Shown here: one piece after another, positions 1-7,016 of the stretch
Layout of the letters: the number at the start of each line of letters is the position of its first letter
Position numbering within the stretch: the stretch's first letter is position 1
Notes under the pieces: model-generated
The model's database searches: none
Told to the model about the DNA's origin: nothing
What the model saw: only the letters and a program-made list of their open reading frames with translations
NCBI GenBank assembly: GCA_009930155.1
Contig: RZYX01000068.1
Span: 1-9,748, forward strand
Direction: 5' to 3'
Length of the DNA stretch: 9,748 bases
Source: Clostridia bacterium
Lineage (GTDB): Bacteria > Bacillota_A > Clostridia > Oscillospirales > Acutalibacteraceae
Program-made: the position numbers and the translations under genes

Positions 1-2
1 GT

Positions 3-779
3 CATAGATATATGGTTCAAAGTAGAACAGAAAAATTATTTGAAGGTGAAACAGAAGATAAAATTTTAACATGTGACATTGGAAAGTCAGGAAATATAGC
101 AGTTGCAACATTGGCAGATGACGCTTCAGGAATAATCACAGTTTATTCAAGTGGTTTTTCAAAAGAACTTTTTAAATGGGCGTGTTATTCAGAGCATATA
201 GTTGATATTGCACTATCAGATAACGGTAAATATATGGCTGTTGCTGTTATTGGGGCAGAAGATGGAGAAGTTTTCTCAAAGGCTTATGTTTTTGATTTTG
301 ATTATTCAAAGGCAATTGCAGAGTTTAATTATCCTGGCACATCTATGTTCGATGTTGAATTTTCAGGTAAGGACACAGTTGTTGTAATGGGAGATAATTT
401 AAAAAGTGTTATAAAAAATAAAACAGAGTTACAGGATAATGTTGAGTTTGGCACGAGTAAACTTATGCGTTATTCAATGTCTGAAAATGGAATAAGTGCG
501 ATTTTGCTTTCTGAATATGGAAGTGCAAACATGAATATTCTAAAAGTGTATGATAAAAATGGAAAAGAACTCTTTAATAAAAAGTTTGAGGTTACTGTTA
601 AAGATATATATTGCAACGGTAATTCTATATGCGTTTTGATGGACAGTAAAATGGTTGTATATGATATGAGTGGCAATGAGAATGAAAAAATAGATTCTAA
701 AAACGATAGTATAACTGTTTTATCTTACGGAAAAGATATATATATATACGCTGTAGGTGAAATAAGACAGTACTCATAA
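3..779 (+). CDS. DUF5711-family beta-propeller protein, 3' part (5' end outside window)
   Basis: The frame is open to the left edge (His-Arg-Tyr precede the first ATG at 12, with no stop), and there is no ribosome binding site before that ATG, so the gene almost certainly starts upstream. About 258 residues are visible. They read as WD40/propeller-like repeats: several blocks of hydrophobic beta strands ending in patterns such as SDNGKYMAVAV, SGNIAVATLA and GNSICVLMDS. This matches my recollection of DUF5711, a Firmicutes family with an N-terminal membrane anchor and an extracytoplasmic propeller; the anchor would lie outside the window. It ends at TAA 779, and a promoter for the next genes starts 10 bases later, so it is probably the last gene of its own unit. 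Molecular function is unknown. Family call is by pattern recognition, and another PQQ/WD40-like propeller remains possible. Confidence 0.72.
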   Translation, partial: HRYMVQSRTEKLFEGETEDKILTCDIGKSGNIAVATLADDASGIITVYSSGFSKELFKWACYSEHIVDIALSDNGKYMAVAVIGAEDGEVFSKAYVFDFDYSKAIAEFNYPGTSMFDVEFSGKDTVVVMGDNLKSVIKNKTELQDNVEFGTSKLMRYSMSENGISAILLSEYGSANMNILKVYDKNGKELFNKKFEVTVKDIYCNGNSICVLMDSKMVVYDMSGNENEKIDSKNDSITVLSYGKDIYIYAVGEIRQYS

Positions 780-789
780 CAATAAAAAC

Positions 790-819
790 TTGATAAAAGT
801 ATATAGTTGATGATATAAT
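790..819 (+). promoter_or_regulatory. sigma-A promoter for cvpA-pgsA-clpE unit
   Basis: TTGATA at 790-795, an 18-base spacer, then TATAAT at 814-819 preceded by TG at 811-812 (extended -10). Transcription would start near 826, about 30 bases before the cvpA ATG. It sits in the only gap between the DUF5711 gene and cvpA, and no comparable promoter is visible before pgsA or clpE. Confidence 0.7.
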
Positions 820-854
820 GGTGAAATACAGTTTTTAAAAGTTGGGGTGACGCA

Positions 855-1586
855 ATGCTTGTAGATATAATACTTATTGTTGTTTCAGTTATGATAATCT
901 TAAAGGGAATAAAGCGTGGATTTATCTCGTCGGTTTTGGGTCTTGTAGCATGGCTTGCTGCGGCGTTTTGTGTTGTAAAGTTTAGCATGCCTATAGCAGA
1001 GTGGATTTACATAGAATTTTTAAGAGAAAGTACAATAAAAAAAGTTAGTGAAACACTTCAAAGTGACTATGCGTTTGGTACGGCACAAAGCCAGTTTTCG
1101 GCATTTATTGAAACTATTTCTTCGCTTTTAAAATCATCAACAAAGCTTATTGGAACAGATACATCACAAAATGTGCTTAACTTTGACCCTTCTGGAATGA
1201 CACTTGAGCAGGTTTCACGAAATGTTACAGACAGTTATCTTGCACCGCTTGTAATTCAAATTTGCAAATGGTTTGTTTCATTTGTAGGTTTTTTTGTTGT
1301 TGTATCATTATTTAATATGGTTGGGAATTTAATAGCAAAATTAATAAAATCAACGCCATTTAAAAATGTTGATAAATCGCTTGGAGCAGTTGCAGGAATA
1401 TTAAAAGCAGCTGTTATGATTTTTGTTTTTTCTTTGATTTTACAATCGTCATCTGGACTTATACAGAGTAATAATTTGATAAAATCAATGAAGAATGATG
1501 AAGACAAGGTAAAAGTATCGGGCTTTGCGCAGTCTGTTGATGATTCAAAAATAGTTGCAGCAATTAATGAAAAAATTACTTTCTAA
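855..1586 (+). CDS. CvpA-family membrane protein
   Basis: This is a 243-residue integral membrane protein of the CvpA (colicin V production) family. The N-terminus is typical: a short first membrane segment (about residues 2-17), the positively charged turn KGIKRGF (17-23), then a second segment (about 23-42). A polar stretch of about 95 residues follows, then membrane segments at about 137-157 and 177-197 and a charged C-terminal tail. CvpA proteins are needed for colicin V production in E. coli; in Firmicutes the role is poorly defined and probably concerns the envelope. The start at 855 has GGGGTGA at 844-850. The protein is longer than the minimal family (about 160-180 residues) because of the loop between segments 2 and 3. 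pgsA begins 47 bases downstream, which suggests co-transcription. Confidence 0.82.
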   Translation: MLVDIILIVVSVMIILKGIKRGFISSVLGLVAWLAAAFCVVKFSMPIAEWIYIEFLRESTIKKVSETLQSDYAFGTAQSQFSAFIETISSLLKSSTKLIGTDTSQNVLNFDPSGMTLEQVSRNVTDSYLAPLVIQICKWFVSFVGFFVVVSLFNMVGNLIAKLIKSTPFKNVDKSLGAVAGILKAAVMIFVFSLILQSSSGLIQSNNLIKSMKNDEDKVKVSGFAQSVDDSKIVAAINEKITF

Positions 1587-1633
1587 TAAGATAATTGATT
1601 TTAAATAGATATATGGGTAAAAAGGAGAAAGTT

Positions 1634-2305
1634 ATGAGCAACTTTACTGAACAGATAAAAGATATTTTTAAAGGGGGATTAACGATTCCAAATGCCCTTT
1701 CAGTTGTTAGAATTATCTTGATTCCTATGTTTGTTTACCTGTTTTATACAGGTGATATTAAAGGAGCATTATTTGTAATTTTAATATCAGGATTGACCGA
1801 TTTCTTTGATGGGAATATTGCCAGAAAGTTTAATCAAATAAGTTCGCTTGGCAAACTACTTGATCCTTTAGCAGACAAGCTCACCCAAACAACAATTGCA
1901 GTTATGCTATTTTTTGAATTCAGCAAGTCTAGCAGTGCTTCTGTTCGTAGTTTTAGATTTGTGTTCTTGCTTTTCCTTGCAAAAGAACTTTTGATGATGA
2001 TTGGAGGAGTTGTTTTACTTTCTAAAAATATTCGTCCAGGTGCAGCTGAGATATACGGAAAGCTTGCAACATTTACATTTTATACAGTAATGCTTCTTAT
2101 AATATCTTTTGGTTCTGGATTTGGAGCATTTAGCAGTTTTTTTGAATTTCATGAAGTGACAGTTATGGTGCTTGTACTTATTTCAGCAATATTAACTATT
2201 GCTGCGTTTATAAGTTATATACCGGGAACAATAAAAGAGTTAAAAATGGCTAAAACAGAAAATTTGCAGTATGAAGATACTTTATCTGATTTTGAAGAAA
2301 AATAA
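1634..2305 (+). CDS. pgsA: CDP-diacylglycerol--glycerol-3-phosphate 3-phosphatidyltransferase
   Basis: Phosphatidylglycerophosphate synthase joins CDP-diacylglycerol and sn-glycerol-3-phosphate to give phosphatidylglycerophosphate and CMP, the committed step to phosphatidylglycerol and cardiolipin at the inner face of the membrane. The complete CDP-alcohol phosphotransferase signature is visible: D56-x2-D59-G60-x2-A63-R64-x8-G73-x3-D77-x3-D81, whose aspartates bind the metal ions. The N-terminal TIPNALSVVRI (17-27) is also typical of PgsA. Further hydrophobic segments lie at about 28-52, 93-135, 147-165 and 177-201. The start at 1634 was chosen over an in-frame ATG at 1595 because AAAGGAG lies at 1621-1627, six bases before it, and the earlier ATG has no such site. 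The protein is then 223 residues, slightly longer than B. subtilis PgsA (about 190), with an acidic C-terminal tail. It lies between cvpA and clpE. Confidence 0.93.
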   Translation: MSNFTEQIKDIFKGGLTIPNALSVVRIILIPMFVYLFYTGDIKGALFVILISGLTDFFDGNIARKFNQISSLGKLLDPLADKLTQTTIAVMLFFEFSKSSSASVRSFRFVFLLFLAKELLMMIGGVVLLSKNIRPGAAEIYGKLATFTFYTVMLLIISFGSGFGAFSSFFEFHEVTVMVLVLISAILTIAAFISYIPGTIKELKMAKTENLQYEDTLSDFEEK

Positions 2306-2345
2306 AACCACTAAGTTTTAAGAGGATTTTTTAAGGAGTTTACAG

Positions 2346-4667
2346 ATGAAAACAATACTTTGCTCAAAATGCAAAAAGAATCCCGCTGTAATATTCATTT
2401 CAAGGATAGAGGGCGACAAGACAATACCAGAAGGACTTTGTATAAAATGTGCAATGGATATGAATTTGGGTCCTGTTAAGCAAATGATGGATAATATGGG
2501 AGTAACAGAAGATGATGTAGATGCAATAACTAATCAATTTAACTCTATTATGGGGTATGAAAACGATGAGGACGAGGACTTTGAGACAGGAGGCACACCA
2601 ACAATGCCATCTTTTCAAGGTTTATTTAATGCACTGGAAATGGAAGGTCAAGACGCAGATGATTCTGATTTTTTTGAAATTGAAGAAATTCAAGAAGATA
2701 AATCAGTTAAAAGTAAAACTAAAAAGAACAAGAAGAAATCTAAAGCTAAGAATAAGCGTAAGTACCTTAGCATTTATTGTACTGACCTTACAGAAAAAGC
2801 AAGGTCAGGTAAAATTGATAAAATTATAGGACGCGAAAAAGAAATTTATAGAGTTACTCAAATTCTCTGTAGGCGTTCAAAAAATAACCCATGCCTTATT
2901 GGTGAACCTGGTGTTGGTAAAACTGCAATAGCGGAAGGCTTAGCACTTAAAATTGCAAATAATGATGTTCCTGCAAAGCTGTCAAATAAAGAGATTCATT
3001 TACTTGATCTTACTGCGTTGATAGCTGGAACTCAGTTTCGAGGTCAGTTTGAGAGCAGAATAAAAGGTCTTGTTGATGAGGTTAAGGCAGAGGGTAATAT
3101 AATACTGTTTATCGACGAGGTTCATAACCTTGTTGGAACTGGAGATGCAGAAGGCTCAATGAATGCTGCAAACATCTTAAAACCCGCATTATCTAGAGGT
3201 GAAATTCAAGTAATTGGTGCAACAACCTTTAATGAATATAGAAAACATATTGAAAAGGATACAGCTTTAGAACGCCGTTTTCAGCCTGTGAAAATTGAAG
3301 AACCTTCAATAGAAGACACTTATAAGATGCTTATAGGTATAAAATCATATTATGAGAATTATCATAGGGTAGAAATAACAGATAACCTTGTACATCGTGC
3401 TGTCGTGCTGTCAGAGCGTTATATAAACGATCGCTTCTTGCCAGATAAGGCAATTGACTTGCTGGATGAATCTTGCACCTGTGCAAACCTACGCAACAAG
3501 GCGATAAGTGAGCATGAGATAGGTGAGCGTAAGCTTGTTGAGGATAAAGCGCTTCTTGAAGAACTTATGGTAGAAACTGAAGAAGTGGACTATGAGGAAA
3601 TAGCAAGGCTTAAGGCAGAAATATTAACTTTGGAACAGACTGTTTCTGGGCTTAAAGATAAAGTAAAAGATAATAATGTAACTGAAGATGATCTTGCTAA
3701 AGTCATTGAGTTGTGGACGGGTATACCTGCCAGCAAAATAATAGACAGTGACTTGCGAAAGCTTTCAAACCTTGAAGATAATTTAAATAAAAAGCTTATG
3801 GGTCAAAAGCAAGCAGTAGCGCTTGTAGCAGCTGCTGTAAAGCGTAGCAGAGTGCAGATTAATCCCCACAGAAAACCAGCATCATTTATCTTTGTAGGTC
3901 CAACGGGAGTTGGTAAAACTGAGCTTGTAAAGCAACTGTCATTTGAACTGTTTGATACGCCAGAAACACTTATTAGGCTTGATATGTCAGAGTTTATGGA
4001 AAAGCACAGTGTTTCTAGGATAATAGGTTCACCTCCTGGATATGTTGGGTATGATGAGGCTGGTCAATTAACAGAAAAGGTAAGGCGTAAGCCATATTCC
4101 GTTATTCTTTTTGATGAGGTTGAAAAAGCTCATCCAGATGTTATGAATATTTTGCTTCAGATTTTAGATGAGGGTAAAATAACAGATGCACAAGGTAGAA
4201 TAGTAAGCTTTGAAAACACGGTAATAATAATGACATCTAATGCAGGAAGCGAACGCAAAGATGGTACAATGGGATTTGGTAAAACAGGTGAGCAAGCATC
4301 AAAAGAAAAGGCTATGAAAGCACTTCGTGAGTTTTTGCGTCCTGAATTTATAGGCAGAGTTGATGAAATAGTAATATTTAATGATTTGTCAGACAATGAC
4401 TATGAGGATATAGCTGTTCTTATGCTTAATGAACTTAAAGAACCACTCCAAGATAAAGGCATTACTCTTGAGCTTGATAGTGATGTTCCATCAGCAGTAA
4501 GAAAGAAGATGGATTCTGGTGTAAGGGGAGCGAGAGACCTCAGAAATGTTATTAGACGTGAGGTAGAGGACAAGATTGCAAACCTAATTATTGATAACTT
4601 TGATAATTCTTTGGCAAGTATTAAAGTCATAGTTGATAAAGATGAAATTTCTGTCAAAGGAAGCTAA
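2346..4667 (+). CDS. clpE: ClpE-like AAA+ unfoldase with N-terminal zinc finger
   Basis: This 773-residue Hsp100 unfoldase probably feeds unfolded proteins to ClpP. A C4 zinc finger (C6, C9, C32, C35) replaces the usual Clp N domain, as in ClpE. A low-complexity linker follows: acidic at about 72-118, lysine-rich at 119-139. AAA+ domain 1 has Walker A at 186-193 (GEPGVGKT), Walker B at 252-258 (ending D257-E258) and arginines 310-311 in the ALERRF segment. A short coiled middle domain lies at about 385-445. Domain 2 has Walker A at 518-525 (GPTGVGKT), pore loop GYVG at 565-568, Walker B ending D590-E591, arginine 670 and sensor-2 GAR at 728-730. The MGF at 642-644 fits the ClpP-docking loop. 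All ATPase residues look intact. AAGGAG at 2333-2338 supports the start. It follows pgsA by 40 bases. I see no CtsR-type GGTCAAA repeats upstream, so the classical clpE regulation is not evident. It is longer than B. subtilis ClpE (about 700) because of the linker. Confidence 0.85.
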   Translation: MKTILCSKCKKNPAVIFISRIEGDKTIPEGLCIKCAMDMNLGPVKQMMDNMGVTEDDVDAITNQFNSIMGYENDEDEDFETGGTPTMPSFQGLFNALEMEGQDADDSDFFEIEEIQEDKSVKSKTKKNKKKSKAKNKRKYLSIYCTDLTEKARSGKIDKIIGREKEIYRVTQILCRRSKNNPCLIGEPGVGKTAIAEGLALKIANNDVPAKLSNKEIHLLDLTALIAGTQFRGQFESRIKGLVDEVKAEGNIILFIDEVHNLVGTGDAEGSMNAANILKPALSRGEIQVIGATTFNEYRKHIEKDTALERRFQPVKIEEPSIEDTYKMLIGIKSYYENYHRVEITDNLVHRAVVLSERYINDRFLPDKAIDLLDESCTCANLRNKAISEHEIGERKLVEDKALLEELMVETEEVDYEEIARLKAEILTLEQTVSGLKDKVKDNNVTEDDLAKVIELWTGIPASKIIDSDLRKLSNLEDNLNKKLMGQKQAVALVAAAVKRSRVQINPHRKPASFIFVGPTGVGKTELVKQLSFELFDTPETLIRLDMSEFMEKHSVSRIIGSPPGYVGYDEAGQLTEKVRRKPYSVILFDEVEKAHPDVMNILLQILDEGKITDAQGRIVSFENTVIIMTSNAGSERKDGTMGFGKTGEQASKEKAMKALREFLRPEFIGRVDEIVIFNDLSDNDYEDIAVLMLNELKEPLQDKGITLELDSDVPSAVRKKMDSGVRGARDLRNVIRREVEDKIANLIIDNFDNSLASIKVIVDKDEISVKGS

Positions 4668-4684
4668 TTTATTCTGTATTTCTA

Positions 4685-4713
4685 TTGACATGTGGCGATG
4701 GTTGTGTTAAAAT
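4685..4713 (+). promoter_or_regulatory. Near-consensus sigma-A promoter of the tRNA operon
   Basis: TTGACA (4685-4690), a 17-base spacer, TAAAAT (4708-4713), with the extended -10 TG at 4705-4706. Start of transcription is expected near 4720, about 12 bases before tRNA-Gly. It begins only 18 bases after the clpE stop and no terminator is visible between them, so some read-through from clpE is likely. An imperfect inverted repeat (4696-4703 and 4714-4721) flanks the -10. Confidence 0.82.
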
Positions 4714-4731
4714 AATCATCGTCGCAAATGT

Positions 4732-4805
4732 GCGGGTGTAGTTCAGTGGTAGAATTCCAGCCTTCCAAGCTGGTTATGTGGGTTCGATTCCCATCACCCG
4801 CTCCA
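4732..4805 (+). tRNA. tRNA-Gly (anticodon TCC)
   Basis: A full cloverleaf folds. The acceptor stem is GCGGGTG (4732-4738) with CACCCGC (4795-4801). The D stem is GTTC/GAAT, the anticodon stem CCAGC/GCTGG, and the loop CTTCCAA has TCC at 4764-4766. The T loop is TTCGATT at 4783-4789. The discriminator is T4802 and the CCA at 4803-4805 is encoded. First gene of a four-tRNA operon. Confidence 0.96.
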
Positions 4806-4820
4806 TTTCGCTTTTTTTAT

Positions 4821-4897
4821 GTGCTTGTAGCTCAGCCGGATAGAGCATCTGCCTTCTAAGCAGAGGGTCGGGGGTTCGAGTCCCTCCAAGCACGCCA
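4821..4897 (+). tRNA. tRNA-Arg (anticodon TCT)
   Basis: A full cloverleaf folds. The acceptor stem is GTGCTTG (4821-4827) with CAAGCAC (4887-4893), the D stem GCTC/GAGC, and the anticodon stem TCTGC/GCAGA around CTTCTAA, with TCT at 4855-4857. The T stem GGGGG/CCCTC closes the loop TTCGAGT. The discriminator is G4894 and CCA at 4895-4897 is encoded. It decodes AGA/AGG and lies 15 bases after tRNA-Gly. Confidence 0.96.
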
Positions 4898-4904
4898 AAC
4901 GTTT

Positions 4905-4932
4905 ACGAGCATGTTGCATGCATATTGCTCGT
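4905..4932 (+). other. Hairpin in the Arg-His tRNA spacer
   Basis: ACGAGCA (4905-4911) pairs perfectly with TGCTCGT (4926-4932). The loop contains the 8-base palindrome TGCATGCA (4915-4922). AACG (4898-4901) and CGTT (4935-4938) can extend the base of the stem beyond a small internal loop. No T run follows, so this is not an ordinary terminator; it is more likely a spacer structure in the precursor RNA that separates the flanking cloverleaves. Confidence 0.5.
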
Positions 4933-4945
4933 GGCGTTGTTATAT

Positions 4946-5023
4946 GGTGGATGTAGCTTAGTTGGTTAAAGCGCCAGTTTGTGGCACTGGAGATCGTGGG
5001 TTCGAATCCCATCTTCCACCCCA
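4946..5023 (+). tRNA. tRNA-His (anticodon GTG), acceptor stem with one U-U mismatch
   Basis: The gene encodes the extra 5' G (G-1, 4946), which faces C73 (5020), the identity pair of tRNA-His. CCA at 5021-5023 is encoded. The anticodon stem CCAGT/ACTGG closes the loop TTGTGGC, with GTG in the anticodon positions. The D stem is GCTT/AAGC and the T loop TTCGAAT. The acceptor stem GTGGATG (4947-4953) against CTTCCAC (5013-5019) has one mismatch: T6 (4952) opposite T67 (5014). The rest of the fold is normal, so I call it functional, though the mismatch is unusual. Confidence 0.93.
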
Positions 5024-5035
5024 TTTTTAAAAATA

Positions 5036-5057
5036 ACGCAAGGCTAATGCTTTGCGT
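5036..5057 (+). other. Hairpin in the His-Gln tRNA spacer
   Basis: ACGCAAGGC (5036-5044) pairs with GCTTTGCGT (5049-5057) as a 9-bp stem with one G-U pair and a TAAT loop. It is followed by ATTTTGATATAAT, which lacks a solid T run. It could act as a weak terminator, or as a structure separating the two cloverleaves in the precursor. TATAAT at 5065-5070, with TG at 5062-5063, could also serve as an internal extended -10 for tRNA-Gln, but no -35 is visible. Confidence 0.45.
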
Positions 5058-5079
5058 ATTTTGATATAATAGCTTTCAT

Positions 5080-5154
5080 TGGGGTGTGGCCAAGTGGTAA
5101 GGCAACGGACTTTGACTCCGTCATCCGCTGGTTCAAATCCAGCCATCCCAGCCA
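5080..5154 (+). tRNA. tRNA-Gln (anticodon TTG)
   Basis: The acceptor stem is TGGGGTG (5080-5086) with CATCCCA (5144-5150), including one G-T wobble. The anticodon stem ACGGA/TCCGT closes the loop CTTTGAC, with TTG at 5112-5114. The T stem GCTGG/CCAGC closes TTCAAAT. The discriminator is G5151 and CCA at 5152-5154 is encoded. The weak U1-A72 first pair is typical of bacterial tRNA-Gln. Last gene of the tRNA operon. Confidence 0.96.
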
Positions 5155-5158
5155 TTTA

Positions 5159-5203
5159 AAAATCCATGTTTACGGTTTAATACCAGACATGGATTTTATG
5201 TTA
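5159..5203 (+). terminator. Terminator-like hairpin ending the tRNA operon
   Basis: AAAATCCATGT (5159-5169) pairs with ACATGGATTTT (5187-5197) as a perfect 11-bp stem. The loop holds a further GGT/ACC pairing (5174-5176 with 5182-5184). The 3' arm runs into TTTTATGTTATT. The hairpin begins five bases after the tRNA-Gln CCA. The stem is AT-rich and the T tract is interrupted, so efficiency is uncertain. Confidence 0.55.
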
Positions 5204-5204
5204 T

Positions 5205-5210
5205 TATAAT
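5205..5210 (+). promoter_or_regulatory. Possible -10 element for the flavodoxin gene
   Basis: A perfect TATAAT lies 30 bases upstream of the flavodoxin ATG and just after the tRNA operon hairpin. No good -35 is found 16-18 bases upstream, where the sequence is the 3' side of the hairpin. The call rests on the -10 and position only. Confidence 0.3.
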
Positions 5211-5240
5211 ACAGTTAATTAATTTTAGGAGAGTGTTAAT

Positions 5241-5729
5241 ATGGTATCGATTATATACTTTAGCAAAAGTGGGAATACAAAAGCATTGGCTGATATTGTG
5301 GCAAAGGGTGTTAAATCTGTTTCTGATACAGAGGTAAGGTCGTTTTCTATTGATAACATTGATTATGATTATGTGAATAATAGTAACGCTGTTATATTTG
5401 GTACTCCAACTTATTATGCAAGCACTTGTTGGCAAATGAAAAAATGGTTTGATACATCATCTTCTTGCAAACTAGAAGGTAAAATTGGAGGAGTATTTGT
5501 AACTGCTGATTATATGCAGGGCGGAGCAGATGTTGCAGCACTAACAATTATCCAGCATATGATGGTCAAGGGAATGCTTGTATATTCGGGCGGTACAGCT
5601 TTAGGAAAGCCATATTTGCATCTTGGTCCTGTTGCCATTAAAGGTAATGATGAGCTTAATGAAACAATGTGCGAAGTTTATGGACAAAGAATAGCACAAA
5701 AAGTTAAAGAAATTTTTACTGATAAATAA
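5241..5729 (+). CDS. Flavodoxin-family protein (WrbA-like FMN-binding oxidoreductase)
   Basis: This 162-residue cytoplasmic protein has the flavodoxin fold. The N-terminal strand IIYFSKSGNTKALA holds the phosphate-binding loop S8-x-S10-G11-N12-T13 for FMN. GTPTYYAST at 54-62 is the second flavin-contacting loop, typical of WrbA/NAD(P)H:quinone-type and short flavodoxin-like reductases. The third flavin loop is probably the TADYMQGGAD region (88-97), and GGTALG at 117-122 fits the C-terminal part. Length agrees with short flavodoxin-like proteins and there is no transport signal. AGGAGA at 5228-5233 supports the start. It stands alone: tRNA genes lie upstream and a convergent terminator lies downstream. 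Substrate and partner cannot be told from the sequence; a true electron-transfer flavodoxin is less likely, given the WrbA-like GTPTYYA loop. Confidence 0.83.
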   Translation: MVSIIYFSKSGNTKALADIVAKGVKSVSDTEVRSFSIDNIDYDYVNNSNAVIFGTPTYYASTCWQMKKWFDTSSSCKLEGKIGGVFVTADYMQGGADVAALTIIQHMMVKGMLVYSGGTALGKPYLHLGPVAIKGNDELNETMCEVYGQRIAQKVKEIFTDK

Positions 5730-5798
5730 TTACTATTTAGATTTTTAATATAAAAATAGTTTAGATTTGAAAACTAAAATTAAATAGCAAATAATAAA

Positions 5799-5837
5799 TT
5801 AACCCTCCATTCAATATAAAATTGAATGGAGGGTTAA
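5799..5837. terminator. Bidirectional terminator between convergent genes
   Basis: A perfect 17-bp inverted repeat (5799-5815 with 5821-5837) with the 5-base loop ATAAA lies between the flavodoxin stop (5729) and the cheD stop (5882). Read on the minus strand the stem is followed by TTTATTATTTGC; on the plus strand by ACTTAATAAATC. The minus-strand tail is the better terminator, so it probably serves cheC-cheD mainly and the flavodoxin gene secondarily. Confidence 0.75.
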
Positions 5838-5881
5838 ACTTAATAAATCATAAGGATTTATTATATATGTAGTAATTTTTG

Positions 5882-6391
5882 TTAAATAATATTAAGTTGT
5901 CTATTACAAGACTTAATTGTAACTTTACCACTTTCAGTATCAAAATATAAAGTGCGTGCATAATCAGCACCAGTGTCTTCTTCTAACAATACGATTCGAT
6001 GTTCTTTTAATGTTTCTTTTACTGCAGAAATATTTTTAGCACCAATCTTATTTAAATCTGAATTTGAAGAATTAGGGTTTCTAGGATTTACCAATTTAAA
6101 CATAGTTGCGCCACCTGCAATTTTTGCAACTATATTTCTTTTGTTGCATCCTAATTTAACCATTTCATTGATCATTTCAGGTATGCAAGTATCAGCAAAT
6201 CTGTGCTTTTTATTTTTTGCATCTTCAGCATTGTGAGCGAAAGGTAGCATTATGTGACCCAATGCGCCAATTTTTTTGAAAGGGTCATAAAAACATATGC
6301 CAATGCAGGAGCCAAGAGCATATGTAACAAGTGTATCTGCATTTTGAGCAACTTTCATATCAGAAATATTGACAGTAATTGTATTATTCAT
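5882..6391 (-). CDS. cheD: CheD chemoreceptor glutamine deamidase
   Basis: CheD deamidates specific glutamines in methyl-accepting chemotaxis proteins and, in the Bacillus/Thermotoga system, binds CheC and raises its phosphatase activity in an adaptation loop tied to CheY-P. The 169-residue protein shows the catalytic set at the expected spacing: T23, C29 in TYALGSC, and H46 in GALGHIMLP (Cys to His 17 residues apart, Thr 6 before Cys, as in T. maritima CheD). IAGGATMF (about 92-99) and KIGAKN (115-120) are further family motifs. Length is normal. The ATG lies one base after the cheC stop, with a partial Shine-Dalgarno AGGGA inside the end of cheC, so translation is probably coupled to cheC. 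It ends before the strong hairpin at 5799-5837. Confidence 0.93.
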   Translation of the reverse strand: MNNTITVNISDMKVAQNADTLVTYALGSCIGICFYDPFKKIGALGHIMLPFAHNAEDAKNKKHRFADTCIPEMINEMVKLGCNKRNIVAKIAGGATMFKLVNPRNPNSSNSDLNKIGAKNISAVKETLKEHRIVLLEEDTGADYARTLYFDTESGKVTIKSCNRQLNII

Positions 6392-6392
6392 T

Positions 6393-7016
6393 TTAAATCC
6401 CTAATTTTAACATTATTTTTTCATATGACTCTTCATCGGGCAGATAAAACATATGAAATGCATTTTCTGCTTCAGATTCAACATAATTATTAACAACTAA
6501 AATTTTATCATAATATGAGTACAGTTCAACTGCAACAGAGCTTAAAATTGCTCCAAGCATATCAATACACACATAGGGTAAAGATATTTTAACATCAACA
6601 TCTAAAAATGTAGCAACAGCACTCGTATATGAACCAATAAAGATATTGCATAATTCATTGATTGCGGATAATTGCATTTCGGTAAAATCATTTTCATCTA
6701 AAGGAGTATCTTCTGGGAGAATTTTTTTAAGAATTTTAAGTACAAATTCTTTTCTAATAATCAGTAAAACAGCTCCGTTAATTTCACCAGTGATTTCAGA
6801 CAAAGCTGATAACACAATGTGTTCTTCTGTACCACCTAAAAATTCAGATATTTTGTCTATCTCCAAAAATTGAACAAGGGGAAGGTCTAATTTTAAATTG
6901 TTATCTAAAATAAAGGTTAATGACTTTGTGGCATTACCCATTCCAATATTACCAATTTCTTGAAGAGCGGATCTGTGCATTTCATTCATTTCTTTTACAC
7001 TGGAACCAAACGACAC
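6393..7016 (-). CDS. cheC: CheC, CheY-P phosphatase
   Basis: CheC dephosphorylates CheY-P in the cytoplasm and is the partner of CheD. Both halves of the pseudo-twofold protein keep the phosphatase signature (D/S)-x3-E-x2-N-x22-P: S16, E20, N23, P46 in the first half and S117, E121, N124, P147 in the second. The 207 residues match the family length (about 209 in B. subtilis). The chosen start is GTG at 7016, with AAGGAG at 7030-7025 and eight bases between; in-frame ATG codons at residues 10 and 13 lack a ribosome binding site and would trim the first helix. An out-of-frame ATG overlaps the GTG (see separate entry). cheD follows one base after the TAA. A sigma-A-like and a sigma-28-like promoter element lie upstream, so cheC-cheD is a unit of its own, separate from fliM-fliY-cheY. 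Confidence 0.92.
   Translation of the reverse strand: MSFGSSVKEMNEMHRSALQEIGNIGMGNATKSLTFILDNNLKLDLPLVQFLEIDKISEFLGGTEEHIVLSALSEITGEINGAVLLIIRKEFVLKILKKILPEDTPLDENDFTEMQLSAINELCNIFIGSYTSAVATFLDVDVKISLPYVCIDMLGAILSSVAVELYSYYDKILVVNNYVESEAENAFHMFYLPDEESYEKIMLKLGI

Noticed and set aside
1595..1633. Upstream in-frame ATG for pgsA that would add 13 residues
   Set aside because: No ribosome binding site precedes it, while AAAGGAG stands six bases before the ATG at 1634, and the added residues are unlike PgsA N-termini.
2306..2345. Possible CtsR operator or CIRCE element upstream of the clp gene
   Set aside because: The 40-base gap to pgsA contains no GGTCAAA-type tandem heptamers and no CIRCE inverted repeat, only the ribosome binding site.
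2557..2829. Lysine-rich 90-codon frame on the plus strand inside clpE
   Set aside because: A +1-shifted reading of the ClpE linker; its lysines come from the same AAG/AAA-rich DNA. It has no start signal and no family likeness.
4794..5024. Open frame of 76 codons on the minus strand containing GFEPTISSATNWRFNQLSYIHH-like and CLEGLEPPTLCLEGRCSIRLSYK-like stretches (shortened forms of each are recognisable)
   Set aside because: It is the antisense of the tRNA-Arg and tRNA-His genes. Such tRNA-derived peptides are common false protein calls; there is no ribosome binding site.
5196..5435. 79-codon frame on the minus strand over the flavodoxin start
   Set aside because: Opposite-strand shadow of a well supported gene, rich in Ile/Asn from AT-rich DNA, without ribosome binding site or family match.
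5730..5798. Repeated TTTAGATTT and short stems between the flavodoxin gene and the convergent terminator
   Set aside because: Stems of five to seven A-T pairs and a nine-base repeat are expected by chance in such AT-rich sequence.
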